Positions 17,757 through 25,970 of a DNA stretch of 64,000 nucleotides are shown piece after piece. The notes below the pieces were generated by a model. That model worked only from the letters and a program-made list of their open reading frames with translations, ran no database searches and was not told the DNA's origin. A program made the position numbers and the translations under genes. The DNA comes from Pedobacter sp. JY14-1 (lineage in GTDB: Bacteria > Bacteroidota > Bacteroidia > Sphingobacteriales > Sphingobacteriaceae). Location: positions 534,475-598,474 of the forward strand of contig NZ_JARJHU010000003.1 in the NCBI RefSeq assembly GCF_029269825.1, written 5' to 3'. How positions within the stretch are numbered: the first letter of the stretch is position 1; every line of letters begins with the position of its first letter.

Positions 17757-18353
17757 ATGGAATTTTTAAAAGCAGAAAACTTGTTTTTTTTCATTACCAT
17801 GTTTCTTCCGGGTTTCATATCTGTTAAGGTGTACCATTCCATAGTTGCCAATGATAATTATGACTTTTCAAAAAACCTATTAGAAATTATAGGCTATAGC
17901 GTCATAAATTTTCTACTCAATTCCTGGCTTATTTTACTTGGAATCAGCAATGACTGGATATTTATCCAAAGCAGTTGGATTTACCCATCTATATTTTGGA
18001 TATTTTTTATTTCGCCAGTATTATGGCCAATCATTTTAAATAGGTTACTAAGATGGAGGATTCTTAAGCGCTATGTGCTTAGCAATCAGAAATCGGCATG
18101 GGATTATTATTTTAATCTCCGACGGTCTGCCTATGTCATTGTCCATTTAAATGATGGAACCAGAGTTGGAGGATATTTCGGGACGAACTCTTATGCCTCT
18201 AGATATCCGTGTAAAGAAGCATTATATCTGGAGACTGCATGGGAATTAAGAGATGTTTCAGATGAGCGGAAGTTTAAAAAAGTAGCAGAGCAAACCAATG
18301 GATTATTGATACTAAATGGAAATATAAAATATATTGAATTTTTTACCACTTAA
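17757..18353 (+). CDS. DUF6338-like membrane protein in the defence operon
   Basis: 198 residues with three hydrophobic segments (about 8-30, 42-64, 71-98) then a soluble C-terminal ~90 residues. FITMFLPGFISVKVYHSI near the N-terminus matches DUF6338 proteins as I remember them. The soluble part includes AYVIVHLNDGTRVGGYFG, reminiscent of an SH3-like fold. It starts 9 nt after the ThsB-like gene. It may be a membrane effector or anchor, but its role in the system is unknown. Confidence 0.65.
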   Translation: MEFLKAENLFFFITMFLPGFISVKVYHSIVANDNYDFSKNLLEIIGYSVINFLLNSWLILLGISNDWIFIQSSWIYPSIFWIFFISPVLWPIILNRLLRWRILKRYVLSNQKSAWDYYFNLRRSAYVIVHLNDGTRVGGYFGTNSYASRYPCKEALYLETAWELRDVSDERKFKKVAEQTNGLLILNGNIKYIEFFTT

Positions 18354-18363
18354 ACTTAATATT

Positions 18364-18576
18364 ATGTCAGAGGAAAACAAACACAAAAATCCCTTTGAAG
18401 GTCTCGACCGTAAGGAAATCGAAGAATTAATTCACAAGCGGCAAAATCCCTCTCGCCCCGATGCCAGTATTGAAAAAGGAATTCAAGGAGGTCTTAACGA
18501 GGGATATCAGCCTACTAAAAATATTTCAGGGCTTCCTCCAGGGGCAGACAAGCCTGATAAAGGGGAAGAAGAATAG
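18364..18576 (+). CDS. Small acidic/charged protein of the defence operon
   Basis: 70 residues from ATG 18364 (open upstream to 18334 but overlapping the previous gene). It is hydrophilic and probably disordered (NPFEGLDRKEIEELIHKRQ, C-terminal GADKPDKGEEE). No family recognised. The 10-nt spacing to the DUF6338 gene suggests co-transcription. Confidence 0.6.
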   Translation: MSEENKHKNPFEGLDRKEIEELIHKRQNPSRPDASIEKGIQGGLNEGYQPTKNISGLPPGADKPDKGEEE

Positions 18577-18620
18577 AGTGTATGGATGATTAAGCATTAA
18601 TTAATTAATTAACATTGACT

Positions 18621-18938
18621 ATGACAGAATACAGGATATCTGGTATTTGGAAAAATACAGATGGTGTGATTACCGCATATGCTTTTCACAGGGTTATCAA
18701 TACTATTACTCTCACCAGAGCAGAAAAGAAATCAAAAGCTCAAGCTATTGCTACAGTTGAATTAGCTGGTAATAGCGTAACTACTTGGGTGTGGAATTAT
18801 AAAACAGCGAGGTTTGACATTGGCGAAACCGTCACAGTAGTTGGAACTGGCACTAATAAATATCTTAGGTCTAATCCCGACAACAAATTGACTGATAATC
18901 TTGGTCATCTGATCAATTTTGATTGGATTGCCCCTTGA
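18621..18938 (+). CDS. DUF3892-like small protein
   Basis: 105 residues from ATG 18621; the frame opens with a TTG at 18615, which is not needed. YRISGIWKNTDGVITAY at the start and TNKYLRSNPDNKLTDNLGHL near the end match the general pattern of DUF3892 proteins (kYLrT-x-x-D-x-x-x-x-DNL). Function unknown. It lies 44 nt after the preceding gene and is the last gene of the run. The next 216 nt are non-coding. Confidence 0.6.
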   Translation: MTEYRISGIWKNTDGVITAYAFHRVINTITLTRAEKKSKAQAIATVELAGNSVTTWVWNYKTARFDIGETVTVVGTGTNKYLRSNPDNKLTDNLGHLINFDWIAP

Positions 18939-19154
18939 TATTTGTTTGCTCTAAAAAAACAAAATAAGCTGTGGATTTTCCATCGCTCTTATTTCATGGT
19001 TAAGTATTTCTTAACTTGTTTATGCAGGCCAAGAAAATACAAGATATCAAAGATTAGATGAATTCGAGGTTTTTTGGGACTATTGATAGCTTAATGTTAC
19101 CTAAATAGTGAGAAAAACGAATTTTGGTTACTTTAGTAAACAAAAAAATAGCGA

Positions 19155-19970
19155 GTGCCAAAGTATACCAGACAAATTGTTGTTTTTCTTGATGTATTGG
19201 GGTTCAGCGTAATGCTGCCTAAGTTCGAAAAAGAGGCCTTAAATCATTCAAATCCTGAAGACGGCGACTATCATGAATCCGAATCATTAAATAGGTTACT
19301 AACCATCTTCAGAGATGCCATAAATTTGATTGAGGCTAGGAATTGCAACTATTATTTGTTCAGTGATAACATTTGTATTACCATCAATTATATCGTCGAG
19401 GACACCGAATATTCGGGACTTTTTGTAGATATACTTCAACTTATCAATATTCTCAATTATGAATTTGTGAAAGAAGGATATTTTCTAAGAGGAGGTATCG
19501 ATGTGGGATGGTTTTTAGACAGCAGGGATATCGCGGCTGGGATGCCATTGGTAAACGCATATCTTTTGGAAAGCAAAAAGGCTGTTTACCCCAGGGTACT
19601 TATTTCTATGGACTATGTTAATATTATAAACGCTTATAAAGCAAACAACCAATTTGATGACCGGCAGGTGTTTATACTTGACCAGATTTTGATATCAGAT
19701 GACGAACAAATATTTATAAATTACTACCTTGAAGTACTTAATTTCGAGGATCCTGCTTCGAAGATTGACTTTCTTAAAGCATATAAAGAACGGATATCAT
19801 ATTCGCTGAATTTGCATAAGGGAGTTGAGAAAATTTTTGAAAAGTACCGCTGGTCTGCTGAACGATTCAATGAGTTTTTGGGCTACTATATAAGAAATAT
19901 TGAAACACTGGAGCCAGAACTAAATGAAGAAGGCTATCTGGCAAAAGTTGAAACATTAAAGATTAACTAA
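19155..19970 (+). CDS. Nucleotidyl-cyclase-like protein next to sce7725 gene
   Basis: 271 residues with a GTG start (19155); no ATG fits. The order of motifs follows class III cyclases: VVFLDVLGFS (Asp13), LFSDNICIT (Asp71), FLRGGIDVG (111-118) and GMPLVNAYLLESKKAVYPR (129-147). In class III cyclases two Asp bind metals, and the later block holds the Asn/Arg that act on the nucleotide. The match is by eye and the remaining ~110 residues are unassigned. The stop directly abuts the sce7725 ATG, so the two are coupled. If the cyclase reading is right, it may supply a signal to its neighbour. Otherwise it is a conserved unknown. Confidence 0.5.
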   Translation: MPKYTRQIVVFLDVLGFSVMLPKFEKEALNHSNPEDGDYHESESLNRLLTIFRDAINLIEARNCNYYLFSDNICITINYIVEDTEYSGLFVDILQLINILNYEFVKEGYFLRGGIDVGWFLDSRDIAAGMPLVNAYLLESKKAVYPRVLISMDYVNIINAYKANNQFDDRQVFILDQILISDDEQIFINYYLEVLNFEDPASKIDFLKAYKERISYSLNLHKGVEKIFEKYRWSAERFNEFLGYYIRNIETLEPELNEEGYLAKVETLKIN

Positions 19971-21038
19971 ATGAATGCTAAATATTTTCCGGTTCTCAGG
20001 GCGAGACAGCAAGAGATTGATGTTTTGCAGAAGTTCGATTTCGGTAGCCAGATCATACCGATTGTTGAAATCATTAAAGAGAAAGACCGCAAGGATAACC
20101 CTGAAAGCAGGTATACTATTTATAGCAAGCTTTTTAACGCTGTACAATCAGAAAAAGTGATTGTAGATTTACCGATCTATCTGACCCCAAAAGTGAGTAC
20201 CAGTGCTGAAGTAAGAACTTTTTATCTCTCTACCATTAGTAATCTCCATAATAGGATTGCTTTCTACCTCGAATTCGAGAGGTTAAGAGATAAGATTATC
20301 CCAGTAATATCAATTCTTAAACCGGTTTCTGAAGAAACTGACACGCTAATAAAGCAATTTGAAGTTCTTGCTTCGATTTTCCCCCAGTTGGCATTTAGGA
20401 TTTTCTACAATAATTTTGATGCCGCAATAAGTGAACTACAATTGCTCGAATTGCGTCCTGATGATTTGATTATTTACGACTTGGACACTACAAATATCAC
20501 CAATCCTATAGTATCAAAACATAAAAAGAGCATGGACTTGCTTTATGATCATTTATACAAGATTATTATTAGAAGTGCGATTAATACAGATATCCAAAAC
20601 GTGGCTTTGGACCATGAGGAGGTAATCGGACAAGCGGACAACAGTTTGCGTGACCTATATAAAATGCCACAATGGAGGTTTAGCGCGTTTGGTGACTATG
20701 CAGGTGTAAAAAAAGATGATATAACATCTGGAGGAGGGGTTAGTCCCGGACTGGTGTTCTATAATCCTGATGAGAATTTGTATTATGGTTTTAGAGGTCC
20801 TACTAAAAATCTTTTGGAATTTGAACAGACGATTATTCCTGCCGTACTTCAAATGGGTTTTGTGAACTCATGGACAGAGAAGAACTCCGCTTTCATTGAA
20901 GGTAATCCCGGCTATGATAGACTGATCAATATTCGTAACGGGCATGAACCATCCCGAAGCCAGGCTAAGTACAAATGGATTTCCATAATGCACTATCTGC
21001 ACTGCATGAAGGTTTTGATATCGCAAGGAGCAATTTAA
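19971..21038 (+). CDS. sce7725/Beta-protein family protein
   Basis: 355 residues. YFPVLRARQQEIDVL at the start and QIIPIVEIIKEKD soon after match the typical opening of sce7725-family (Pfam Beta_protein-type) proteins. These commonly occur beside sce7726-family genes in variable regions of bacterial genomes, and their activity is not known. It starts immediately at the end of the cyclase-like gene. Its stop (TAA 21036-21038) overlaps the stop of the convergent sce7726-like gene. Confidence 0.7.
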   Translation: MNAKYFPVLRARQQEIDVLQKFDFGSQIIPIVEIIKEKDRKDNPESRYTIYSKLFNAVQSEKVIVDLPIYLTPKVSTSAEVRTFYLSTISNLHNRIAFYLEFERLRDKIIPVISILKPVSEETDTLIKQFEVLASIFPQLAFRIFYNNFDAAISELQLLELRPDDLIIYDLDTTNITNPIVSKHKKSMDLLYDHLYKIIIRSAINTDIQNVALDHEEVIGQADNSLRDLYKMPQWRFSAFGDYAGVKKDDITSGGGVSPGLVFYNPDENLYYGFRGPTKNLLEFEQTIIPAVLQMGFVNSWTEKNSAFIEGNPGYDRLINIRNGHEPSRSQAKYKWISIMHYLHCMKVLISQGAI

Positions 21039-21817
21039 AAGTCCTTTTGGTAAAGTAATGATGGAGATTCCTGTGTGCTAAAAAAAAACTGGAAATCTAT
21101 AGGAAGAATCTGATGCTGATGGGTTTTTAAAAAATTCCATCTCTGCGCATATCTGGCTTTAAGTATAGTTTTAAATACTTTGTTGATTGTAGTCGGTTTA
21201 AGATGTTTCAGCAGGTCATCGATTTCATCTCTGCTGCTGCCAAAATAATTTTTCAATTCCTTAACTGTGAGTAGTCCAAGTTGGGACTTTGAGCATAAAT
21301 CAGTGTTTTTTGTAGGTTGACGAAGCGTCTTCAATCTACCTTTTTCAATCGAGTAAATGCCGAAGGTCTGAGGTAAAATATTTAGGGCTTCTGGAAGATG
21401 CTTTTTGTCAAGAATTATAGAATTGTATTCAAAAACAGCCTTATAATCAACCACCTGTTTGGGCAACTTGCTGAGATTGTCAAGCTGCGTTTTAATTTCA
21501 TAACATTTTGATACACCATTTATGCTCACAAAATCTGCCCGACTATTCCTGACTTTTAACTCAAATCCTCCAATTGTGTCAATATTCAGGTATTTCTTTG
21601 CTATTTGGTATTTAATCACCTCTTCTCCAGAGTAATTTCCTAGCAAAATCGAGTTGATATGACTATGTAACTGGTACTTATTGAAAGAAGATAAATCTAC
21701 TTCAGGATTTACCGATTGTATCAATTGCTTTAACCTGCTGAAATATAGTAAAGGTGAATAGCTTCTTGCAAGTGCACTAGCTTTATCGGATCCAAGATTA
21801 CGATGCTTATTATTCAT
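21035..21817 (-). CDS. sce7726-family protein, PD-(D/E)XK nuclease-like
   Basis: 260 residues. FELKVRNSRADFVSINGV (85-102) followed by KCYEIKTQLDNLSKLPKQ gives a Glu86-Asp95-Glu107-x-Lys109 arrangement, the pattern of restriction-like PD-(D/E)XK nucleases, and also of the sce7726 family. Such proteins are normally in the same operon as sce7725. Here the gene converges on it, with the last 4 bases (TTAA) shared. A nuclease role is inferred. Start at ATG 21817. Confidence 0.7.
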   Translation of the reverse strand: MNNKHRNLGSDKASALARSYSPLLYFSRLKQLIQSVNPEVDLSSFNKYQLHSHINSILLGNYSGEEVIKYQIAKKYLNIDTIGGFELKVRNSRADFVSINGVSKCYEIKTQLDNLSKLPKQVVDYKAVFEYNSIILDKKHLPEALNILPQTFGIYSIEKGRLKTLRQPTKNTDLCSKSQLGLLTVKELKNYFGSSRDEIDDLLKHLKPTTINKVFKTILKARYAQRWNFLKTHQHQILPIDFQFFFSTQESPSLLYQKDF

Positions 21818-22436
21818 TCAATATAATCTCGTGTCAAATATAGCGCATAATCTATCTATTATCATGTTTTTGGTATTTATTTTTCACTATTCAGCTGTAA
21901 ATTCTCCAAATCTCGGAGTCTTTACATGGCGGAAAACTTCACTTAATTAAGTAGCTTTTCTTTTTGAGTTCTACAGTAAAATGTTCCATCTTGTTATTTA
22001 TAAGAAGGCTTTCCGTACTATCTAGGTTTCGATCCATATGTTTTTATAATTCCACTTAAAGCCTGTATTTGCTTCCAGTCTTTTCAAGGCACCGAAAATC
22101 TGCTCTTCCATGTTCATTAATGGTTTGTGTACACGTTACGTGAACACTCAGAAATAGTGAACAAAAATTAGAAATGCAATTGTTGCTAAATATTGGAGTG
22201 TATTTAGTTAAAGCAGGGATAGACATTTGTAGAATTCTGTTATGATAATTATTACCTGAATAAATCTTGCAATCGAGATCGCTTCGAAAGCTGTGCATTC
22301 TCGCAAAGACGTGGCAGTGGCGGAGATTACCATATGGAATATTGGCTGGATGTGTGGATAACAGAAAATTTGTATTAACTTTTCCGGGAATTTAACTAAC
22401 TTAATATCAGGGAAGGGGGGCGACCTCAGAAATGAA
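21818..22436. other. Gene-free stretch with REP-like relic upstream of the ECF sigma gene
   Basis: About 620 nt with only short chance frames. It contains the relic at 22268 and a TAACTTTT-like box shortly before the sigma gene. It marks the right edge of the AT-rich accessory region. Confidence 0.5.
22268..22330 (+). repeat. Decayed class A REP-like repeat
   Basis: GAGATCGCTTCG...ATTCTCGCAAAGACG followed by CGGAGATTACC. It is similar to 10966-11035 including the flank (ATAATTATTACCTGAATAAA), so the pair share a longer ancestral unit of about 120 nt. Confidence 0.5.
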
Positions 22437-23003
22437 ATGAGTGCGTACAGCGCATATACCGATCGGGAATTGCTGGCTTTGATCAAGGCGGATGACTATG
22501 CTGCGTTTGGTGAGCTCTATGGGCGGCATGGGGATGCTTTGTATGGGGCTGCGTATAATATCCTGCGGGAGCGGGAGGCCTGCAGGGATGTCGTGCAGGA
22601 TATCTTCATCTGGTTCTGGGAACACAGGCAGCAGTGGCAGCTGGAGAGCTGCAGGGGTTATCTGCTGACGGCGGTGAAATTTAAGATGGCCAATTACATC
22701 AGGAACAATAAGGTGCACAAGGGCTTTTTTACCGCGATCTCTGAAATTGACCTGGGCGACGAGGACGAACAAAGTGCATTGGAGGTGAAGGAACTGAGCA
22801 GCCTGATCCGGTCGCTGGCTGACCAGTTGCCCGGCAAGTATGGGGAGATATTTAGGCTGAGCCGGTATGAGCACCTGAGCAATAAGGAAATCGCCGGCAG
22901 GATGGGGATAAGTGAGAAGACGGTAGAAAACCAGATGACCATTGCACTAAAGAAGCTGCGGGAGAAGCTGGGACCGAATGGCGCGTTTACACTGTTCTTG
23001 TAG
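22437..23003 (+). CDS. ECF sigma factor (FecI/RpoE type)
   Basis: 188 residues. Region 2 is seen in YAAFGELYGRHGDALY, REACRDVVQDIFIWFWE and GYLLTAVKFKMANYIR. Region 4 is the C-terminal HTH, HLSNKEIAGRMGISEKTVE. This is the usual regulator of SusC/SusD transport loci in Bacteroidota, held by the FecR anti-sigma factor. Here FecR (24362) is separated from it by a histidine kinase on the opposite strand. Ten G's in a row (23007-23016) follow the stop, then a short hairpin-like GGGC...GCCC. Confidence 0.9.
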   Translation: MSAYSAYTDRELLALIKADDYAAFGELYGRHGDALYGAAYNILREREACRDVVQDIFIWFWEHRQQWQLESCRGYLLTAVKFKMANYIRNNKVHKGFFTAISEIDLGDEDEQSALEVKELSSLIRSLADQLPGKYGEIFRLSRYEHLSNKEIAGRMGISEKTVENQMTIALKKLREKLGPNGAFTLFL

Positions 23004-23057
23004 GGCGGGGGGGGGGCTGAAAGGCCCGCAGTCCAGTCTATTCTAATCCAGAATTGA

Positions 23058-24143
23058 TCAGGTACGCAGCACAGGAAGGTATACCTTAAATACCGATCCG
23101 GCTCCGGGTTTGCTGTCCAGTTCGATCTTTCCGCCGGCGCCGGTAACGATGGTATTGACCAGGTATAAGCCCACTCCCGAGCCATTGTTGTCCTGCTTAA
23201 CGCGCTCAAATTTTTCAAAAATGGATCGCTGCGCTTCCGGGGTGATGCCTATCCCATTGTCCGATACGCTGATTACAAAGTACCCGTCTTGCTCCCCGCT
23301 GCTGACCAGTATTTCCGGTGTGCGCTCTATGGGGCAATATTTGATGGCATTGGCGATCAGGTTGTAAATGACACTACGCAGTTTGCGCCGCACAAATTTG
23401 ACCTCACCTGATTTCAGGTTTGTCCTGATCACCGCATTCGATTCTGTGATCTGGTGCGCCAGGGCAAGCCTGACATCTTCCAGGATATTCTCCAGATCGA
23501 TCAGTTCCTCTGCAGCCTGGTGCCGCTGCGGTTTCCAGCGGCTGTCTACCAGGTCATTGACAACCTTTTTGATATTGCCCAGGCTCCTTTCGACATTTTC
23601 CATCAATACGGGGTACATTTCCGGCTCCTGCTGAGGGACTCTTTTCAACATCTCTATAGTGAGGCCAAGCGCCAGAATGGGATTCTTGATGTCATGCGCG
23701 ATGGTATCCAGCAGTAACTCATGCTCGGCGATCAGCCGCTCCTGTTCTTTAAGGTCCCTGATGCGCGGGGTAATGTCTACAAAGGTGATGATGACCCCGT
23801 CCGTCTTGTTATCCTTGCGCCTGATGTAAGGCAGGATATTCATCTGGTACCAGTGCATGTCGGTGGTCTGAATCTCTTTTTGCAGGATTTTGGAAGTGGA
23901 GATGACCACCCCGATGTTATCAAGGATTGTGGGAAAGCGGAAGTTCTCTTTGATGTCCTCCAGGTGCATGCCGATGTGCTCATCCTTCAGGTTAAACTGC
24001 TTCATGGCCGGAGGGGTGAACTTTCGTAAAATCAGATTTGCATCGACAAATAACTGGGGGATAATGGTGTTGGAGAAGTAATTTTCGAGTTCTTCGTTTA
24101 ACTCCAGCAGTGCATCAAGTTGCCGGGATTCTTGTTTATTCAT
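23058..24143 (-). CDS. PAS-domain histidine kinase lodged between sigma and FecR genes
   Basis: 361 residues from ATG 24143 (the frame can start at 24167). A short coiled-coil precedes a PAS domain similar to that in CheB/CheR fusions (IIPQLFVDANLILRKFTPP). The H box is DTIAHDIKNP, and the ATPase domain has NLIANAIKYC (N box), VSDNGIGI and GSGVGLYLV. No transmembrane segment, so it is cytoplasmic. No response regulator gene is adjacent. It reads against the sigma and FecR genes. Confidence 0.9.
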   Translation of the reverse strand: MNKQESRQLDALLELNEELENYFSNTIIPQLFVDANLILRKFTPPAMKQFNLKDEHIGMHLEDIKENFRFPTILDNIGVVISTSKILQKEIQTTDMHWYQMNILPYIRRKDNKTDGVIITFVDITPRIRDLKEQERLIAEHELLLDTIAHDIKNPILALGLTIEMLKRVPQQEPEMYPVLMENVERSLGNIKKVVNDLVDSRWKPQRHQAAEELIDLENILEDVRLALAHQITESNAVIRTNLKSGEVKFVRRKLRSVIYNLIANAIKYCPIERTPEILVSSGEQDGYFVISVSDNGIGITPEAQRSIFEKFERVKQDNNGSGVGLYLVNTIVTGAGGKIELDSKPGAGSVFKVYLPVLRT

Positions 24144-24361
24144 TATGGGATGATTTTTTACCGCCATCGCTGGGGCGATCTAAGTTACGAATAATGCATG
24201 AAAAAGTGATGAAGGCTAATCATGGAGAAATATGAGGCGTTAATAGACATGTGTAATTAAAATCCCGCATTAAAATGTGTAAACTACAGATTTAAAAAAA
24301 AAGTTTGCATTCGTTTGGGGGGTGGGGTGATTTTTTGTGCTTTACAGGTATAGACGATTGT

Positions 24362-25759
24362 ATGAACCGTGAAGAATTCATTATACTGGCAGATCGGGTA
24401 GCGGGGGGAACGGCGACTGAGGCTGAGCTTAGGCGGTATAATGGCTATTATAATGAATACCAGGCACGGCAGAACAGCTGGGACGAGGTTTCGCCGGTGC
24501 AGAAGCAGCAAATGCTGGTGGCGGCTAAACAAGGAATTGACGCGCAGATCGGGGAGTACAACAATGAGGATTTAAAAGATGTGCGGAAGCAGGTGAGGCT
24601 GTGGCCGAGGTTTGCGGGAATTGCGGCTGCGGTGGCGGTGGTTGTGTTTGGGGTGTGGTTGTACAGGTTTGAGTTTGCCTCGCAGACTCGCGATGACGGG
24701 CCGGGGCCTAACGGGGAACTGGTGAATGATGTGGCCCCAGGTGGTTATGGCGCGACGATTACGCTGGCGAATGGGCATGTGATCCATTTGGACAGTGCGA
24801 AGAAAGGCGTGGTTGTAGGAGGCGCTGCGGGAGCGGTGGCTTTAAGGTATGAGGATGGCGCTGAGATTGCTTCGGAAGCTGCGCCATCTCGCAATGACGA
24901 TCGTCTTAATTCGTCATCCCGAGGTAACGAGGGATCTCTTGGCGATGCTAATTCAAGAGATGTCTCCTCGCGTCGACATGACGGAACTCGGGATGACGTT
25001 GTGAAGTTTATCGCGACAACGGCCAAAGGGCAGACGTATTCCTTTACATTGCCTGACGGAACCAGGGTCTGGTTAAATGCCGATTCAAGATTAGAGTTCC
25101 CTAACCAGTTTTCTGGAAAAGAGAGAAAAATATTGTTGCAAGGTGAAGCGTATTTTGCGGTGAAACATAATGATCAACAACCGTTTAGGGTAGTGAGTAA
25201 AACGCCAGATGGAAAGGGACAGTTAGTAGAGGATATCGGGACGGAGTTTAACATTAATGCCTATGCGGATGAAAGAAGTGTGAAGACGACGCTGGTGGAA
25301 GGCTCGGCCCGCGTCATTCCGATCACCCAAGCCCGTCATTCCGACGACAGGAGGAATCTCTTGAATGGCATGGACAAGGGATCTCTCGCTGCGCTCGAGA
25401 TGACGGGGAAAAACAATGACGGCAAAGGGGTAACGCTAAGTCCTAACCAGCAGGGGACGTTGCAGGATGGCAGGATAAAGGTAAACAAAGTAGACGTAGA
25501 GCGGGAGATTGCCTGGAAGAAGGGGGATTTTATATTCAACAACGAGCGGCTGGGCGATATCATGATAGCGCTGAGCAGGTGGTACAACATAGAAGTGAGT
25601 TATGCAGATGATAGCCTGAAGGATATCCGGCTGGGTGGCTTTGTGTCGAGGAGCAAGAACATATCTGCAGTGCTGAAGATGATGAAGCTGACCAAGCGGG
25701 TGGATTTTCAGATAAAGGATAGAAAGATAATTGTCATTCCCTATAAACCAATCAACTAA
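24362..25759 (+). CDS. FecR-family anti-sigma/sensor protein carrying two in-frame repeat insertions
   Basis: 465 residues from ATG 24362 (a TTG at 24305 is not needed). A cytoplasmic N-terminus, one transmembrane helix (~80-102, GIAAAVAVVVFGVWLY) and the periplasmic FecR domain (TLPDGTRVWLNADSRLEFP, LQGEAYFAV, VEDIGTEFNINAY). The C-terminal DUF4974-like part begins near REIAWKKGDFIFNNERLGD. It should receive the signal from the SusC N-terminal domain and control the sigma factor. Residues ~168-210 and ~325-349 are not FecR sequence: they are encoded by REP-like repeats and read straight through. The usual length is about 330-400, so the excess fits. Confidence 0.9.
   Translation: MNREEFIILADRVAGGTATEAELRRYNGYYNEYQARQNSWDEVSPVQKQQMLVAAKQGIDAQIGEYNNEDLKDVRKQVRLWPRFAGIAAAVAVVVFGVWLYRFEFASQTRDDGPGPNGELVNDVAPGGYGATITLANGHVIHLDSAKKGVVVGGAAGAVALRYEDGAEIASEAAPSRNDDRLNSSSRGNEGSLGDANSRDVSSRRHDGTRDDVVKFIATTAKGQTYSFTLPDGTRVWLNADSRLEFPNQFSGKERKILLQGEAYFAVKHNDQQPFRVVSKTPDGKGQLVEDIGTEFNINAYADERSVKTTLVEGSARVIPITQARHSDDRRNLLNGMDKGSLAALEMTGKNNDGKGVTLSPNQQGTLQDGRIKVNKVDVEREIAWKKGDFIFNNERLGDIMIALSRWYNIEVSYADDSLKDIRLGGFVSRSKNISAVLKMMKLTKRVDFQIKDRKIIVIPYKPIN
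24863..24983 (+). repeat. REP-like insertion 1 in FecR (class A element plus class B inverted pair)
   Basis: 24863-24899 is the class A element (GAGATTGCTTCG ... CTCGCAATGACG), read as EIAS...SRND. 24912-24940 and 24954-24983 are class B arms in opposite orientation (CGTCATCCCGAGG..., then ...GACATGACG), able to fold into an imperfect hairpin with a ~13-nt loop. The whole block keeps the FecR frame open. Confidence 0.8.
25334..25406 (+). repeat. REP-like insertion 2 in FecR (class B inverted pair)
   Basis: Left arm CGTCATTCCGACGACAGGAG (25334-25353, continuing to 25363) and right arm CAAGGGATCTCTCGCTGCGC (from 25375, to 25406) are imperfect inverted copies. The right arm reads GSLAALEMTG, the same peptide as the C-terminus of the AraC-type gene at 36596. 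Confidence 0.8.
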
Positions 25760-25844
25760 ACAGTAAACCAACAAACCAAACCAAAGAAAATGGAAAGACA
25801 TTTACGAACGGAAAGTTAAGCAGCAAAGGGGACTAAAATAAAGA

Positions 25845-25919
25845 AGGATAGTGTTGCGACCACTATCCTCCGGAGTTTGAGTCAACCTTTCCCGACTGGC
25901 CGGAATGCCGGAGCGGGAA
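25845..25919 (+). promoter_or_regulatory. Structured 5' leader of the susC gene
   Basis: The 211 nt between fecR and susC contain a perfect 9-bp hairpin (AGGATAGTG with CACTATCCT, 25845-25869) and a second stem, TTCCCG (25889-) with CGGGAA (-25919), enclosing GGCCGGAATGCCGG. A 9-codon frame (ATG 25790, MERHLRTES) lies just upstream. The layout suggests RNA-level control, for example processing or attenuation, but this is inference. Confidence 0.5.
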
Positions 25920-25970
25920 GAACGATTTATTGCAAACAGTTATTGAATCAACTCAAACCAACGTAAAGCT

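Noticed and set aside
23007..23016. Run of ten G as a frameshift site in the sigma gene
   Set aside because: It lies after the stop codon and all sigma domains are complete.
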